Translations under genes and position numbers: made by a program
Part shown: positions 6,727 to 13,957 of the stretch, piece after piece
Layout of the letters: each line of letters opens with the position of its first letter
Position numbering within the stretch: position 1 is the first letter of the stretch
NCBI GenBank assembly: GCA_046262315.1
Contig: JBHEMZ010000025.1
Location: 1-18,893 of the forward strand
Origin: JACVRM01 sp046262315
GTDB taxonomy: Bacteria > Actinomycetota > Thermoleophilia > Gaiellales > Gaiellaceae
Reading direction: 5' to 3'
Length of the DNA: 18,893 nucleotides
Notes under the pieces: model-generated
Told to the model about the DNA's origin: nothing
The model's database searches: none
The model's input: the letters and a program-made list of their open reading frames with translations, nothing else

Positions 6727-7428
6727 GTGTTCTCGCGCTCCGCCCGGCTCTACGACGCGATCTACTCGTGGAAGGACTACCAGGCCGAGGCGGAGCGGCT
6801 TCACGCGCTCGTCCAGGAGCGGGCGCCGGGCGCGCGGACGCTACTCGACGTCGCCTGCGGGACGGGCGCGCACCTCGCCGAGCTGCGGCGCTGGTACGAG
6901 GTGGAGGGGCTCGACCTCGACCCTGCACTGCTCGCCGTGGCGCGCGAGCGGTTGCCCGGCGTGCCGCTGCACGAGGCCGACATGACCGACTTCGATCTCG
7001 GCCGGACGTTCGACGCGGTCACTTGTCTCTTCAGCTCGATCGGATATGTGCGGACGCTCGACCGCATGCGGGTGGCTGTGGCGGCGATGACGCGCCACGT
7101 CGCGTCCGGCGTGCTCGTCATCGAGCCGTGGTTGCTGAGAGAGAACTGGCTCGAGCGCCACGTCGGCGCGGTGTTCGTGGACGAGCCCGAGCTGAAGATC
7201 GCCCGCATGAACGCCGGCGAGACCCGCGACGGCATGTCCGTTCTGAACATGCACTACCTCGTCGGCACGCCGGACGGCGTCGAGCACTTCGTCGAGCGTC
7301 ACGAGCTCGGGCTGTTCCGCGATGAGGACTACCGAAAAGCCTTCGAGGCCGCGGCTCTCACCGTCGACTACGACGCCGAAGGTCTCATGGGGCGCGGGCT
7401 CTATTTCGGGACGCTCGGCGCCCGGTAG
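6727..7428 (+). CDS. SAM-dependent methyltransferase, DesVI/TylM1-like
   Basis: The 233-residue protein is a class I SAM methyltransferase. Motif I is LLDVACGTGAHL (39-50), followed by the acidic GLDLDPALL, then DMTDFDLGRTFDAVTCLFSSIGYV (about 87-110) and VIEPWLL. The FSSIGY and C-terminal EGLMGRGLYFG segments match the group of amino-sugar N,N-dimethyltransferases (DesVI, TylM1) and many uncharacterised relatives. No deoxysugar genes are in the window, so the substrate may differ. GTG at 6727 is in frame with the expected N-terminus (YDAIYSWKDYQAEAERL). It is followed 32 bases later by a dioxygenase-like gene, probably in the same transcript. Confidence 0.88.
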   Translation: MFSRSARLYDAIYSWKDYQAEAERLHALVQERAPGARTLLDVACGTGAHLAELRRWYEVEGLDLDPALLAVARERLPGVPLHEADMTDFDLGRTFDAVTCLFSSIGYVRTLDRMRVAVAAMTRHVASGVLVIEPWLLRENWLERHVGAVFVDEPELKIARMNAGETRDGMSVLNMHYLVGTPDGVEHFVERHELGLFRDEDYRKAFEAAALTVDYDAEGLMGRGLYFGTLGAR

Positions 7429-7460
7429 GACCTCCGGCGTGCGCGCCCCGTACAGGGGGC

Positions 7461-8363
7461 GTGCCACGCCGCGAGTTCGAGGAGCGAGGGTTCGTCGTCG
7501 TCCGCGACGCGTTGCCGCCGTCCCTGCTCGCGTGCCTCGTGCGCGCGCACGACAACATCTACTGCAGCGAACGTGTGGCCGGGCGGCTTGCGGACGACGG
7601 CTCGCTCCACCTGCTGGGCTTCCTGACCCTGGACGACACGTTCCTCGAACTGCTCGACCTGCCTGCCGTGTTTCCGCTCGTTTGCGACGCGCTCGGCTGG
7701 AACATCTACGCGTACCACTCCCACCTGGACACGCATCCGCAGGAGACGCGCGACGCTCCCCGCCGCTGGCGCTGGCACCAGGACGGCGGCCGGCAGAACG
7801 TCGAGCTCGAGACGCGGCCGACACGCCCTCGACTCTCAGTCAAGGTCGGCTACTTCCTCACGGACGTCCTCACCGCCGAGTCCGGCGCGATGCTCGTGAT
7901 CCCTGGGAGCCACGTCCGCAACACGCTGCCGCGACCGGCAGCCGGCGACGAGAGCTTCGCCGAACCGGACGGTGCGGAGGCGGTGCTGGCGCCCGCCGGC
8001 AGCGCCATCGTCTTCGACTGCCGCCTGTGGCACGCGCGCGGCGCGAACCGCTCGGACATCGCGCGCAAGGCACTGTTCGTCGCCTACACCTTCCGGTGGA
8101 TCCGGCCTCGAGAGGATCTCTGGTCGCCTGAATACGCCCGCCTCTCGCCCCTCAAGCGGCAGCTTCTCGGCGCAGCGACCGACCAGCTCGGCTACTGGCT
8201 CCCCGGCGACGGGGACGTGCCGCTTCGGGCCATTCGGGAAGCTCCCATGATGAACATTCCACGCGCGCGCTGCCGGCGGCGGTCGCGCCACCGCGGCCAC
8301 GAGCTCAGTCACCCCGAGGGGCTCATGGGGCGCGGCCTCTACCTCGCCACGCGACGGAGCTAG
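7461..8363 (+). CDS. Phytanoyl-CoA dioxygenase (PhyH) family protein with foreign C-terminal tail
   Basis: The protein (300 residues) has the iron(II)/2-oxoglutarate oxygenase fold: WHQDGG gives His106 and Asp108, LWHARGAN gives the distal His191, and Arg202 is placed to hold 2-oxoglutarate. It should hydroxylate a small molecule; the substrate is unknown. Sequence typical of the family ends near LGYWLPGDGDVPLRAIREA (about 243-261). The last ~40 residues are Arg-rich and then read PEGLMGRGLYLATRRS, almost the end of the upstream methyltransferase (EGLMGRGLYFGT). This suggests that the true stop was lost and the frame now runs into a methyltransferase relic. GTG at 7461 follows a GGGGG stretch closely. 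Likely operon with the methyltransferase. Confidence 0.85.
   Translation: MPRREFEERGFVVVRDALPPSLLACLVRAHDNIYCSERVAGRLADDGSLHLLGFLTLDDTFLELLDLPAVFPLVCDALGWNIYAYHSHLDTHPQETRDAPRRWRWHQDGGRQNVELETRPTRPRLSVKVGYFLTDVLTAESGAMLVIPGSHVRNTLPRPAAGDESFAEPDGAEAVLAPAGSAIVFDCRLWHARGANRSDIARKALFVAYTFRWIRPREDLWSPEYARLSPLKRQLLGAATDQLGYWLPGDGDVPLRAIREAPMMNIPRARCRRRSRHRGHELSHPEGLMGRGLYLATRRS
8249..8363 (+). pseudogene. Relic of a second methyltransferase 3' end, fused to the PhyH gene
   Basis: Bases 8316-8342 encode EGLMGRGLY and match 7378-7404 of the methyltransferase at 23 of 27 bases, with all four differences silent. Upstream, in another frame from 8249, the DNA reads DEHSTRALPAAVA, comparable with DEDYRKAFEAAAL of the methyltransferase at the same distance from its end. 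A frameshifted C-terminal remnant of a diverged methyltransferase fits both facts. The short match is seen directly; the evolutionary reading is inferred. Confidence 0.45.
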
Positions 8364-8387
8364 TGGCTGTCAGCCACTAACGCTCCG
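8355..8387. terminator. Bidirectional hairpin between convergent genes
   Basis: TAGTGGCT (8361-8368) and AGCCACTA (8372-8379) are perfect arms around a three-base loop. The stem is extended by CGGAGC (8355-8360) with GCTCCG (8382-8387), leaving two bulged bases. It covers the stop of the PhyH gene and ends three bases before the stop of the convergent gene. No T-run is present, as is common in GC-rich genomes. Confidence 0.65.
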
Positions 8388-8389
8388 GG

Positions 8390-8611
8390 TCAGGCGCCCT
8401 CGGGCGGCTCGGTCGTCAGGAAGGTGCCGGGCGCGCGCGAGCGGCGGCGGTCGCGGATCTCGCGCTTGCCGCCGGGCTTACGGCCGGCGCGCCGGTCGGG
8501 GCCCTCGCGGCGGTCGACGATCACCGTCACGTTCGGGTTGTCCTTGTAGTACTCGACGAGCTTGTCGTACAGCTCGTCCTCGAGCTCGCGGGGAACCACG
8601 CAGTAGATCAC
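8390..8611 (-). CDS. Small basic protein of unknown function
   Basis: This 73-residue protein starts VIYCVVPRELEDELYDKLVE. The first part (about 1-35) looks like a small alpha/beta domain with VTVIVDRREG; the second part is rich in Arg, Lys and Gly (PDRRAGRKPGGKREIRDRRR) and could bind nucleic acid. I recognise the pattern as a recurrent small actinobacterial protein but no function. GTG at 8611 lies seven bases after TACAAT (8624-8619), a good -10 box, with no ribosome site, so it appears leaderless. It is convergent with the PhyH gene across the shared hairpin. Confidence 0.72.
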   Translation of the reverse strand: MIYCVVPRELEDELYDKLVEYYKDNPNVTVIVDRREGPDRRAGRKPGGKREIRDRRRSRAPGTFLTTEPPEGA

Positions 8612-8624
8612 TGCACGGATTGTA
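8612..8624 (-). promoter_or_regulatory. -10 box of a leaderless gene
   Basis: The minus strand has TACAAT at 8624-8619, five of six matches to TATAAT, and GTG starts seven bases later. No -35 hexamer is evident. Confidence 0.5.
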
Positions 8625-8978
8625 CGAAGCGGACGGCCGAATGCCTTCCCACTACGCGGGGGATGCCGCACGGCCTACGCAGAAGCCGCAGGGCTACGAA
8701 GCTTCGCGAGGCACGGTCGGCGAATCCTGCCCGCCCGAATCAGTCCGAAGCGCTGAGCTCAACAATCCGACCACCAGACACGAGCTCGAGCAAAGACGCT
8801 CGGTTTCCCGCCCACGTCAGAGACGGGCGAGAACGCGGCCCACACGGTGGATCGCGACGCACACATCCGCGGCTGTTGCGCGGCGCGTGATCTTGCGCAG
8901 CCTTCAGGGACTTCTCGGAGTCCGCCGCGCGTATGACGCGCCACATCCGGCGCAAAGCCGGCACGGCTCCGTCACGAA

Positions 8979-9003
8979 GGCCGTGTCCCTGCGGGACACG
9001 GCC
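8979..9003. terminator. Perfect 11-base-pair hairpin
   Basis: GGCCGTGTCCC (8979-8989) pairs fully with GGGACACGGCC (8993-9003) around a TGC loop. It has no T-run on either side. It may end transcription, or be a structural part of an unannotated RNA. Confidence 0.45.
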
Positions 9004-9145
9004 AGGGCCTGACCCTCCGGGGTGCCGAATGTGTGTCGATCCATCCACGAAGTTTTTGGAGCGACACAGTCTTTCAACCGGAGGAGGCGGGCGCCGCCCG
9101 CCGCAGCCACACCGCGCGAAGTCGCGTCTGACTTTCAGGAAACCT

Positions 9146-9187
9146 GCGAAAAATCGTCATGGCTCGCGCAGCGAGCCGGATTTTCGC
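9146..9187 (-). terminator. Intrinsic terminator of the zinc-ribbon gene
   Basis: Just after the stop at 9190 the minus strand forms GGCTCGC/GCGAGCC (9177-9171 with 9167-9161, three-base loop) and then reaches a TTTTT run (9153-9149). An outer arm (9146-9155 with 9178-9187) extends the structure. This is the best rho-independent terminator in the window. Confidence 0.72.
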
Positions 9188-9189
9188 GG

Positions 9190-9813
9190 CTAGACGCGGG
9201 CGATGTTGGGCAGAAGCCGGCCATCGTCGGCCAGCTCGGCGTTCCACTCGCGGAACGCCGGCTCGAGCTCGTCGAGCTCCTCACCGCGCTCGGCAAGACG
9301 CACCGGCTGGGCCGCGTCGAAGGAGACGCGGTACTGGTACCAGGAGAGATCCCACGCAACCGTGACGACGACCTCGGTGTTCACGCCCGAGAGGGGCACC
9401 ACGCTCACGGTCGGCGGCCCGAGGCTGCGCGCGATGCCGCTGACCGTCCGCCGGAACGTGGAACCGTTGAAGAGCTCGGCCGCCTCCACGATCGCCTGCT
9501 CGGGCCGCGATAGGCGCCGCAGAATCGGCTCGGAAACGACCGGCTCCTCCGCCCCCACGCGACGCGGGTCGAAGATGGCCGCGAGCGACAGCCGGCGCCT
9601 CCGGCGCAGCGGCGCTGCGGCGGGAGTGGTCGGGCTTCCCTCCTTCACCCAGCCGTGCTGGAGCGCAAGCTCGCTGCACAGCGGGCAGACGTCCACGTAG
9701 CTCTCGCCGCCGTCCGCTGTGAAGCGCGTCGCGCGCTCCCCGACGAGCAGCGTGCGATCGCAGATGGCACAGATGACGGCCGCTTCGGGAGGGCGAACAG
9801 AACGCACGGCCAT
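9190..9813 (-). CDS. Zinc-ribbon protein of unknown function
   Basis: The 207-residue protein has an N-terminal treble-clef-like zinc site, CAIC at 15-18 and CPLC at 43-46, in a context (CDRTLLVGERATRFTADGG) that resembles ribbon domains. An Arg-rich linker RRRRRLSL follows, then a C-terminal domain with the region SRPEQAIVEAAELFNGSTFR and a beta-rich end (VVVTVAWDLSWYQYRVSF). I do not recognise the C-terminal family. ATG at 9813 is preferred: GGGAGAGG lies at suitable distance; GTG at 9816 is adjacent and also possible. It follows the EF-G-like gene by 64 bases on the same strand and ends in a strong terminator. Confidence 0.8.
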   Translation of the reverse strand: MAVRSVRPPEAAVICAICDRTLLVGERATRFTADGGESYVDVCPLCSELALQHGWVKEGSPTTPAAAPLRRRRRLSLAAIFDPRRVGAEEPVVSEPILRRLSRPEQAIVEAAELFNGSTFRRTVSGIARSLGPPTVSVVPLSGVNTEVVVTVAWDLSWYQYRVSFDAAQPVRLAERGEELDELEPAFREWNAELADDGRLLPNIARV

Positions 9814-9877
9814 CACTGCCTCTCCCAGTTGCGTTCTCGCCCATCCGGCGAGTTAAGAGCAAGCCAGGCTAGAGGCG

Positions 9878-11923
9878 TCAAACCTTCGCCTCCTCCTTCT
9901 CGTCCTTCGCCGCCGCGATCACCTTCTGGGCGATGTGCGCCGGAACCTCCTCGTAGCGCGCGAAATGCATGTGGTAGTCGCCGCGCCCACCGGTCATGGA
10001 GGTGAGCGCCTGCGAGTACGTGAGCATCTCCGCCATCGGCACCTCGGCCTTGATCGAGGTCATGGAGCCGCGCGGCTCCATACCCTGGAGCCGTCCGCGT
10101 CGCGAGTTGAGGTCGCCGTTGACCGCACCCACCGTGTCTTCCGGAGCCGTCACCTCCACCTCCATGATCGGCTCGAGCAGCACCGGCTCAGCCTTCTCGT
10201 AGGCGGACTTGAACGCGATCGAGCCCGCGATCTTGAACGCCATCTCCGAGGAGTCGACCGTGTGGTACGACCCATCCACGAGCCGCACGCGCACGCCCTT
10301 GACCGGCGCGCCTGCCAGCTCGCCGTGCTGCATCGCCTCCTGGATGCCCTTGTCGACGGCGGGCCGGAAGCTCTGCGGGATGACACCGCCGACGATCTGG
10401 TCGACGAACTCGTACTCCGCGCCGGCATCGAGCGGCTCCAGCACGATGTGACAGTCGCCGAACTGCCCGCGGCCACCCGTCTGCTTCTTGTAGCGGCCCT
10501 GGGCGCGCGACTCCTTGCGGATCGTCTCGAGGTACGGCACGCGCGGCTGGCGAAGGTTCACTTCCACCCCGAAGCGCCGCTTCAGCCGGTCGACCGCCAC
10601 CTCGACGTGCATCTGCGAGAGCCCGGAGAGGAGCTGTTCGCCCGTCTGGGGGTCACGGTGCAGGATGAGCGTCGGATCCTCCTCGTGCAGCCGCCGGAGC
10701 CCCGTGGCGACCTTCTCCTCGTCGCCCTTCGCCTTCGGCGTGATGGCGAAGCTCATCACCGGCTCGGGAAAGTCGATCCGCGGCAGCTCGAGCTCGCGCT
10801 CGGCGTCGAGCAGCAGGTCGCCCGTCTCGACGTCCTTCAGCTTCGCCACGGCGCCGAGGTCACCCGGGCCGAACTCGGTCGCCGCGGTGTGATCCTTGCC
10901 CTGCATGACCATCAGCGTCCCCATGCGCTCCTTCGCGTGGGTGCGCGCGTTCACGAGCGTCGAGTCCGGGCTCACCGAGCCGGCGAGCACGCGGAAGACG
11001 TTGATGCGGCCCGCGAACGGGTCGGCGAGGGTCTTGAAGACGAAGGCCGCCGTGCCCGCTCCGTCCACGGAGATCGACGACTCCTTGCGCGCCGGCGACG
11101 GGACGCCCTCGACGAGCAGGTCGAGCAGCGCCGCTGTCCCGAGGTTCTTCGTCGCCACGCCGCAGGCCACCGGAAAGATCTCGCCGCGGGTCACGGCCGC
11201 CTTGAGCGCCTTCGCCACCTCCTCGTCGTCCAGCTCTCCGCCCTCGAGGTAGCGCTCCATCAACGCCTCGTCGGTCTCCACGACAGCGTCGAGGAGCTGC
11301 TCTCGGTACTCGGCGACCTCGTCCGCGATCTCGTCGGGGATCGTGCCCGGCGCCCCCTCCCGCTCACCCTCGGGGCTCGTGTAGGCCTTCAAGTGCAGCA
11401 GGTCGACGACACCGGTCAGCTCGTGCTCGGCGCCGATCGGAAGGCTGATCGCCACGCACTTCGGCGAAAGCTGCTCCTTGAGTTGCCCGAGCGCGCGGAA
11501 GAAGTCGGCGCGCTCGCGGTCGAGCATGTTGATGAAGAGGAGACGCGAGAGGCCGAGCCGTTCAGCGCGGTCCCAGATGCGCGCCGTCTGCACCTCGACG
11601 CCCATCACTGCGCTGACCGCGAACAGGGCGCCCTCGACCACCATCAGCGAGGCGATCGTGTCGCCCTGGAAGCTCGAGTCACCGGGGGTGTCGACGAGGT
11701 TGATCTTGCGCTCCTGCCAGTCCAGGTGGCAGAGCGCGGTTGCGATGGACGTGCGGCGGCGCTGCTCGTCCTCGTCCCAGTCGGAGACCGTGGTGCCCTG
11801 CTCGATCGAGCCGAGCCGGTTCGCGGCGCCGCTCTGGTACAGCAGCGCCTCTACGAGCGACGTCTTTCCGGTGCCGCGGTGTCCGACGACAGCGACGTTG
11901 CGAATCTTCCCCGGTTCCGGCAT
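9878..11923 (-). CDS. EF-G-like translation GTPase with altered G motifs
   Basis: The 681-residue protein has the full EF-G layout: G domain (about 1-280), domain II (about 290-380), III (about 390-470), IV with the YKKQTGGRGQFGD segment (about 483-495) and V to the end. It resembles the EF-G-like/FusA2 group rather than canonical EF-G. The P-loop GHRGTGKT (14-21) is intact, but G3 reads DTPGDSS where EF-G has DTPGHVD, so the catalytic His is Asp82. G4 reads NMLD (132-135) where NKMD is usual. It may bind nucleotide and the ribosome but hydrolyse GTP poorly. ATG 11923 follows AGGAGG by 10 bases. The sigma-factor gene lies 119 bases upstream. Confidence 0.9.
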   Translation of the reverse strand: MPEPGKIRNVAVVGHRGTGKTSLVEALLYQSGAANRLGSIEQGTTVSDWDEDEQRRRTSIATALCHLDWQERKINLVDTPGDSSFQGDTIASLMVVEGALFAVSAVMGVEVQTARIWDRAERLGLSRLLFINMLDRERADFFRALGQLKEQLSPKCVAISLPIGAEHELTGVVDLLHLKAYTSPEGEREGAPGTIPDEIADEVAEYREQLLDAVVETDEALMERYLEGGELDDEEVAKALKAAVTRGEIFPVACGVATKNLGTAALLDLLVEGVPSPARKESSISVDGAGTAAFVFKTLADPFAGRINVFRVLAGSVSPDSTLVNARTHAKERMGTLMVMQGKDHTAATEFGPGDLGAVAKLKDVETGDLLLDAERELELPRIDFPEPVMSFAITPKAKGDEEKVATGLRRLHEEDPTLILHRDPQTGEQLLSGLSQMHVEVAVDRLKRRFGVEVNLRQPRVPYLETIRKESRAQGRYKKQTGGRGQFGDCHIVLEPLDAGAEYEFVDQIVGGVIPQSFRPAVDKGIQEAMQHGELAGAPVKGVRVRLVDGSYHTVDSSEMAFKIAGSIAFKSAYEKAEPVLLEPIMEVEVTAPEDTVGAVNGDLNSRRGRLQGMEPRGSMTSIKAEVPMAEMLTYSQALTSMTGGRGDYHMHFARYEEVPAHIAQKVIAAAKDEKEEAKV

Positions 11924-12042
11924 CCGAGCGGTTCCTCCTGGTTCGTGGCGAGCGGGACGAGGCCGCGGGAGGGCGATACTCCGCTCTCAGCAGCCGTTTT
12001 GCAACTCTAGCCGGACTCGGTCGCGAAAGCTGCGAACTCGTT

Positions 12043-12825
12043 CTAGCCTGCGACGGGCCGCACGCCGCCTCCGAGACGCGCCTTCAAGCGCAGAATCGCC
12101 TTCGTGTGGAGCTGCGAGACGCGAGACTCGGTGACGCCGAGCACCTCGCCGATTTCGCGCAGAGTCAGCTCCTCGTAGTAGTAGAGCGTGACGACCAGCT
12201 TCTCACGCTCTGGGAGGCGCGCGATCGCGTCGCCGAGCGCCTCCTTCAGTTCCGTCTGGGCGAGCGCCCCCTGGGGGTCGGGGCCCGCCGTATCCTCGAT
12301 CGTGTCGATGAGCGCGACAGAGTCACCGCCGGACGATCCGGAGATCGTCCACAGCTCGTCGAGCGCGGCGATCGACGAGCGGGAGATGTCCGTGAGGCTG
12401 CCGTTGAGCTCGTCCTCCGTCATGCCGAGCTTCGCCGCCACCTCCGCGTCTGTGGGCGCACGCTCGAGCTGGCGCTCGAGCTCTGCCATCGCGCGCTCGA
12501 TGTCGCGGGCGCGCGAGCGGACGGAGCGCGGCACCCAGTCGAGCGAGCGCAGCTCGTCGATGATCGCGCCCTTGATCCGCGACATGGCAAACGTTTCGAA
12601 CTTGATGTCGCGGCCCGGGTCGAAGCGGTCAATCGCGCCCATCAAACCGAGGAGTCCGTAAGAGACGAGGTCCTCTTCGTCCACGTGCGCGGGCAAGCCG
12701 CTGCCAACGCGGCCGGCCACGTACTTGACGAGCGGCGCGTACGTCAGGATGAGTCGGTCGCGGAGCGCCTTGTCCTTCGTCCGCTGATACTCGATCCAGA
12801 GGGACTGGGTGTCCTCGGGCGGCAC
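12043..12825 (-). CDS. RNA polymerase sigma factor, WhiG/FliA family
   Basis: This 260-residue protein is a group 3 sigma-70 factor. Region 2 is clear (VDEEDLVSYGLLGLMGAIDR, then FETFAMSRIKGAIIDELRSLDWVPRSVR, about 48-105), region 3 covers the ERAMAELERQLERAPTDAEV stretch, and region 4 is LPEREKLVVTLYYYEELTLR followed by EIGEVLGVTESRVSQLHTKAIL (about 198-245). The DELRSLDWVPRSVR signature is typical of FliA/WhiG. In motile bacteria it drives flagellar genes, in Streptomyces sporulation; nothing here decides between them. GTG at 12825 lies six bases after TATTCT with no ribosome site. A small membrane protein gene lies 33 bases upstream. Confidence 0.92.
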   Translation of the reverse strand: MPPEDTQSLWIEYQRTKDKALRDRLILTYAPLVKYVAGRVGSGLPAHVDEEDLVSYGLLGLMGAIDRFDPGRDIKFETFAMSRIKGAIIDELRSLDWVPRSVRSRARDIERAMAELERQLERAPTDAEVAAKLGMTEDELNGSLTDISRSSIAALDELWTISGSSGGDSVALIDTIEDTAGPDPQGALAQTELKEALGDAIARLPEREKLVVTLYYYEELTLREIGEVLGVTESRVSQLHTKAILRLKARLGGGVRPVAG

Positions 12826-12837
12826 GGTAAGAGAATA
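12826..12837 (-). promoter_or_regulatory. -10 box of the sigma-factor gene
   Basis: The minus strand has TATTCT at 12837-12832, with GTG starting six bases later. It implies a leaderless message. No -35 box is visible. Confidence 0.45.
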
Positions 12838-12858
12838 CGGGGCTGCCCCGCCGACTCC

Positions 12859-13047
12859 TCACCCTGACGTGCGCCGGCGGCGTGCGGCGCCGAGCGCGAG
12901 GGTCGCCATCCAGACGGCCAGCGCGCCCGCGGCGAACGCCACCACCCACACGCCGGCGGCCGCGGCCGCCCAGGCGATCGCCGCCAGAAACAGAAACAGC
13001 GCGAGGAACAGCCCGGCTAGCACGTGCCGTTGCAAGGGAGCCCGCAC
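12859..13047 (-). CDS. Small two-helix membrane protein
   Basis: The 62-residue protein consists almost entirely of two hydrophobic helices, HVLAGLFLALFLFLAAIAWA and VWVVAFAAGALAVWMATLAL, flanked by a basic start (VRAPLQR) and a basic end (AARRRRTSG). This suits an inner-membrane hairpin with both ends inside. No family is recognised. GTG at 13047 is preferred; GTG at 13023 would shorten the N-terminus. TAGGCT lies eight bases before 13047. It precedes the sigma-factor gene on the same strand, so co-transcription is possible. Confidence 0.62.
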   Translation of the reverse strand: MRAPLQRHVLAGLFLALFLFLAAIAWAAAAAGVWVVAFAAGALAVWMATLALGAARRRRTSG

Positions 13048-13095
13048 GGCATGCGAGCCTACTGCTCACCCTCAGGGTAGGAACCGAATTCGCTC

Positions 13096-13125
13096 TTGCG
13101 GACGGGCGATTTCTGCACGTACCAT
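13096..13125 (+). promoter_or_regulatory. Promoter of the 13133 gene
   Basis: TTGCGG (13096-13101) and TACCAT (13120-13125) are 18 bases apart, and the ATG follows seven bases after the -10 box. The box and the spacing are identical to those before zur. Confidence 0.5.
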
Positions 13126-13132
13126 TCGGCTC

Positions 13133-13471
13133 ATGCCAGCGAGGGGCGTGCTGGTGCTGTACGTGAGCAACCAGGGCTCACGTACACCGAAGGTGGACAT
13201 CCACGTCCGCATCGACGGCAAGGCTGTGATCGCCGCCCCATTTGACGTGGGTAACCAGCACAACTGGGTGCGCTACACGTTTCGGCTTCGGCAGGGAAGG
13301 CACGTCCTGAAGGCGCGTGGCCGCGGAGGCGCGGCGCGGCTGACGCGATCGTTCGAGCTCGGGGTGAGGAAATGGGCCGTGCTCGAGTACTGGGACTACC
13401 ACGACACGGGCACTGTCCCCGAACCGCGCTTCACGTTCAGGCTGTCGAACCGTCCGATCGCCTTCGAGTAG
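13133..13471 (+). CDS. Small hypothetical protein, probably beta-sandwich
   Basis: The 112-residue protein opens MPARGVLVLYVSNQGSRTPK and shows alternating strands throughout: VDIHVRIDGKAVI, WVRYTFRLRQGRHVLKARG, KWAVLEYWDYHDTG and PRFTFRLSNRPIAF. This pattern resembles an immunoglobulin-like or carbohydrate-binding sandwich, but no function is recognised. There is no signal peptide, so it is cytoplasmic unless exported in another way. ATG at 13133 follows TACCAT by seven bases and has no ribosome site. It is divergent from the small membrane protein gene and lies 62 bases before tRNA-Trp. Confidence 0.75.
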   Translation: MPARGVLVLYVSNQGSRTPKVDIHVRIDGKAVIAAPFDVGNQHNWVRYTFRLRQGRHVLKARGRGGAARLTRSFELGVRKWAVLEYWDYHDTGTVPEPRFTFRLSNRPIAFE

Positions 13472-13510
13472 GCAGCGCGTGGCGTCCCGGAGCCGGGGCG
13501 GGGGCCGGGC

Positions 13511-13516
13511 TACAAT
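13511..13516 (+). promoter_or_regulatory. -10 box of tRNA-Trp
   Basis: TACAAT lies 17 bases before the mature 5' end of the tRNA, a suitable distance for a short 5' trailer that is later removed. No -35 hexamer is evident. Confidence 0.45.
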
Positions 13517-13533
13517 CGGTGCCCGAACCGCCC

Positions 13534-13606
13534 AGGGGCGTAGCTCAATTGGCAGAGCACCGGTCTCCAAAACCGGGGGTTGCAGGTTCGAGTCCTGCCG
13601 CCCCTG
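13534..13606 (+). tRNA. tRNA-Trp (anticodon CCA)
   Basis: The gene folds into a complete cloverleaf of 73 bases. The acceptor arms are AGGGGCG (13534-13540) and CGCCCCT (13599-13605) with discriminator G. The D arm starts GCTC; the anticodon stem CCGGT/ACCGG encloses CTCCAAA with anticodon CCA; the T arm is GCAGG-TTCGAGT-CCTGC. The 3' CCA is not encoded and must be added after transcription. Confidence 0.96.
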
Positions 13607-13957
13607 TCGGGCTTCTAGCTTGCTAATCAGCCTTATTCGTTGCCTCTTGAGACGGCGACGAGGCCGGCAGGTGTGCACGTACCGCGTAGTAAGCCGCGCG
13701 GGGGCGATGCTCGAATGGTCTGGCTCGGCCGCAAGGTGCGACGAGATCGGATCGTGCGCCGCAGTCTCTGACTCGGCGCGAGAGTCCGGCCTCGGACGAT
13801 CGTCTCGGTGACCCGCAGCGCGCTCCGCCCTTCCTGCGCACTCGAGGACGCGGACTACGATCACGAGGCGGGATGGCCTCCCGCACGTGCTCATGGACCG
13901 GACGACTCTTGCCTCCGAGCATCGCCGCCGCCTGTCTGCGGGCGGCGACGCCTGCCC
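13607..13957. other. Gap between tRNA-Trp and the ABC exporter
   Basis: No convincing gene is seen in these 351 bases. The exporter frame is open upstream to 13808, but that part (Arg/Pro/Ser-rich) does not resemble a transporter N-terminus. A hairpin with arms TCGCCGCC (13922-13929) and GGCGGCGA (13941-13948) ends nine bases before the chosen GTG at 13958 and could affect translation or read-through. No clear terminator follows the tRNA. Confidence 0.5.

Larger units (their letters stand above)
8625..9189. other. Gene-free stretch with several hairpins
   Basis: About 565 bases lie between two minus-strand genes. Open frames on both strands are short, Arg/Ser-rich and without recognisable motifs, so I call no gene. 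The right half holds strong inverted repeats: 8979-9003, 9032-9038 with 9062-9068 (TGTGTCG/CGACACA around a loop containing TTTTT), 9086-9102 (GGCGGGC/GCCCGCC) and the terminator at 9146-9187. This is consistent with an untranslated RNA or with terminator sequences that have accumulated, but no known RNA family is recognised. Confidence 0.5.

Noticed and set aside
8740..9048. Minus-strand open frame of about 100 codons in the gene-free stretch
   Set aside because: It has no hydrophobic core or recognisable motif, crosses a perfect hairpin and has no start signal; a composition artefact is more likely.
9935..12010. A 691-codon open frame on the plus strand, antisense to the EF-G-like gene
   Set aside because: It is a GC-rich shadow with Arg/Leu/His-rich low-complexity protein and no motifs, while the minus-strand frame has complete EF-G domains.
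13808..13957. Longer N-terminus for exporter subunit 1
   Set aside because: The extra 50 residues are Arg/Pro/Ser-rich, not transporter-like, and include a hairpin-forming stretch; GTG 13958 fits the family better.
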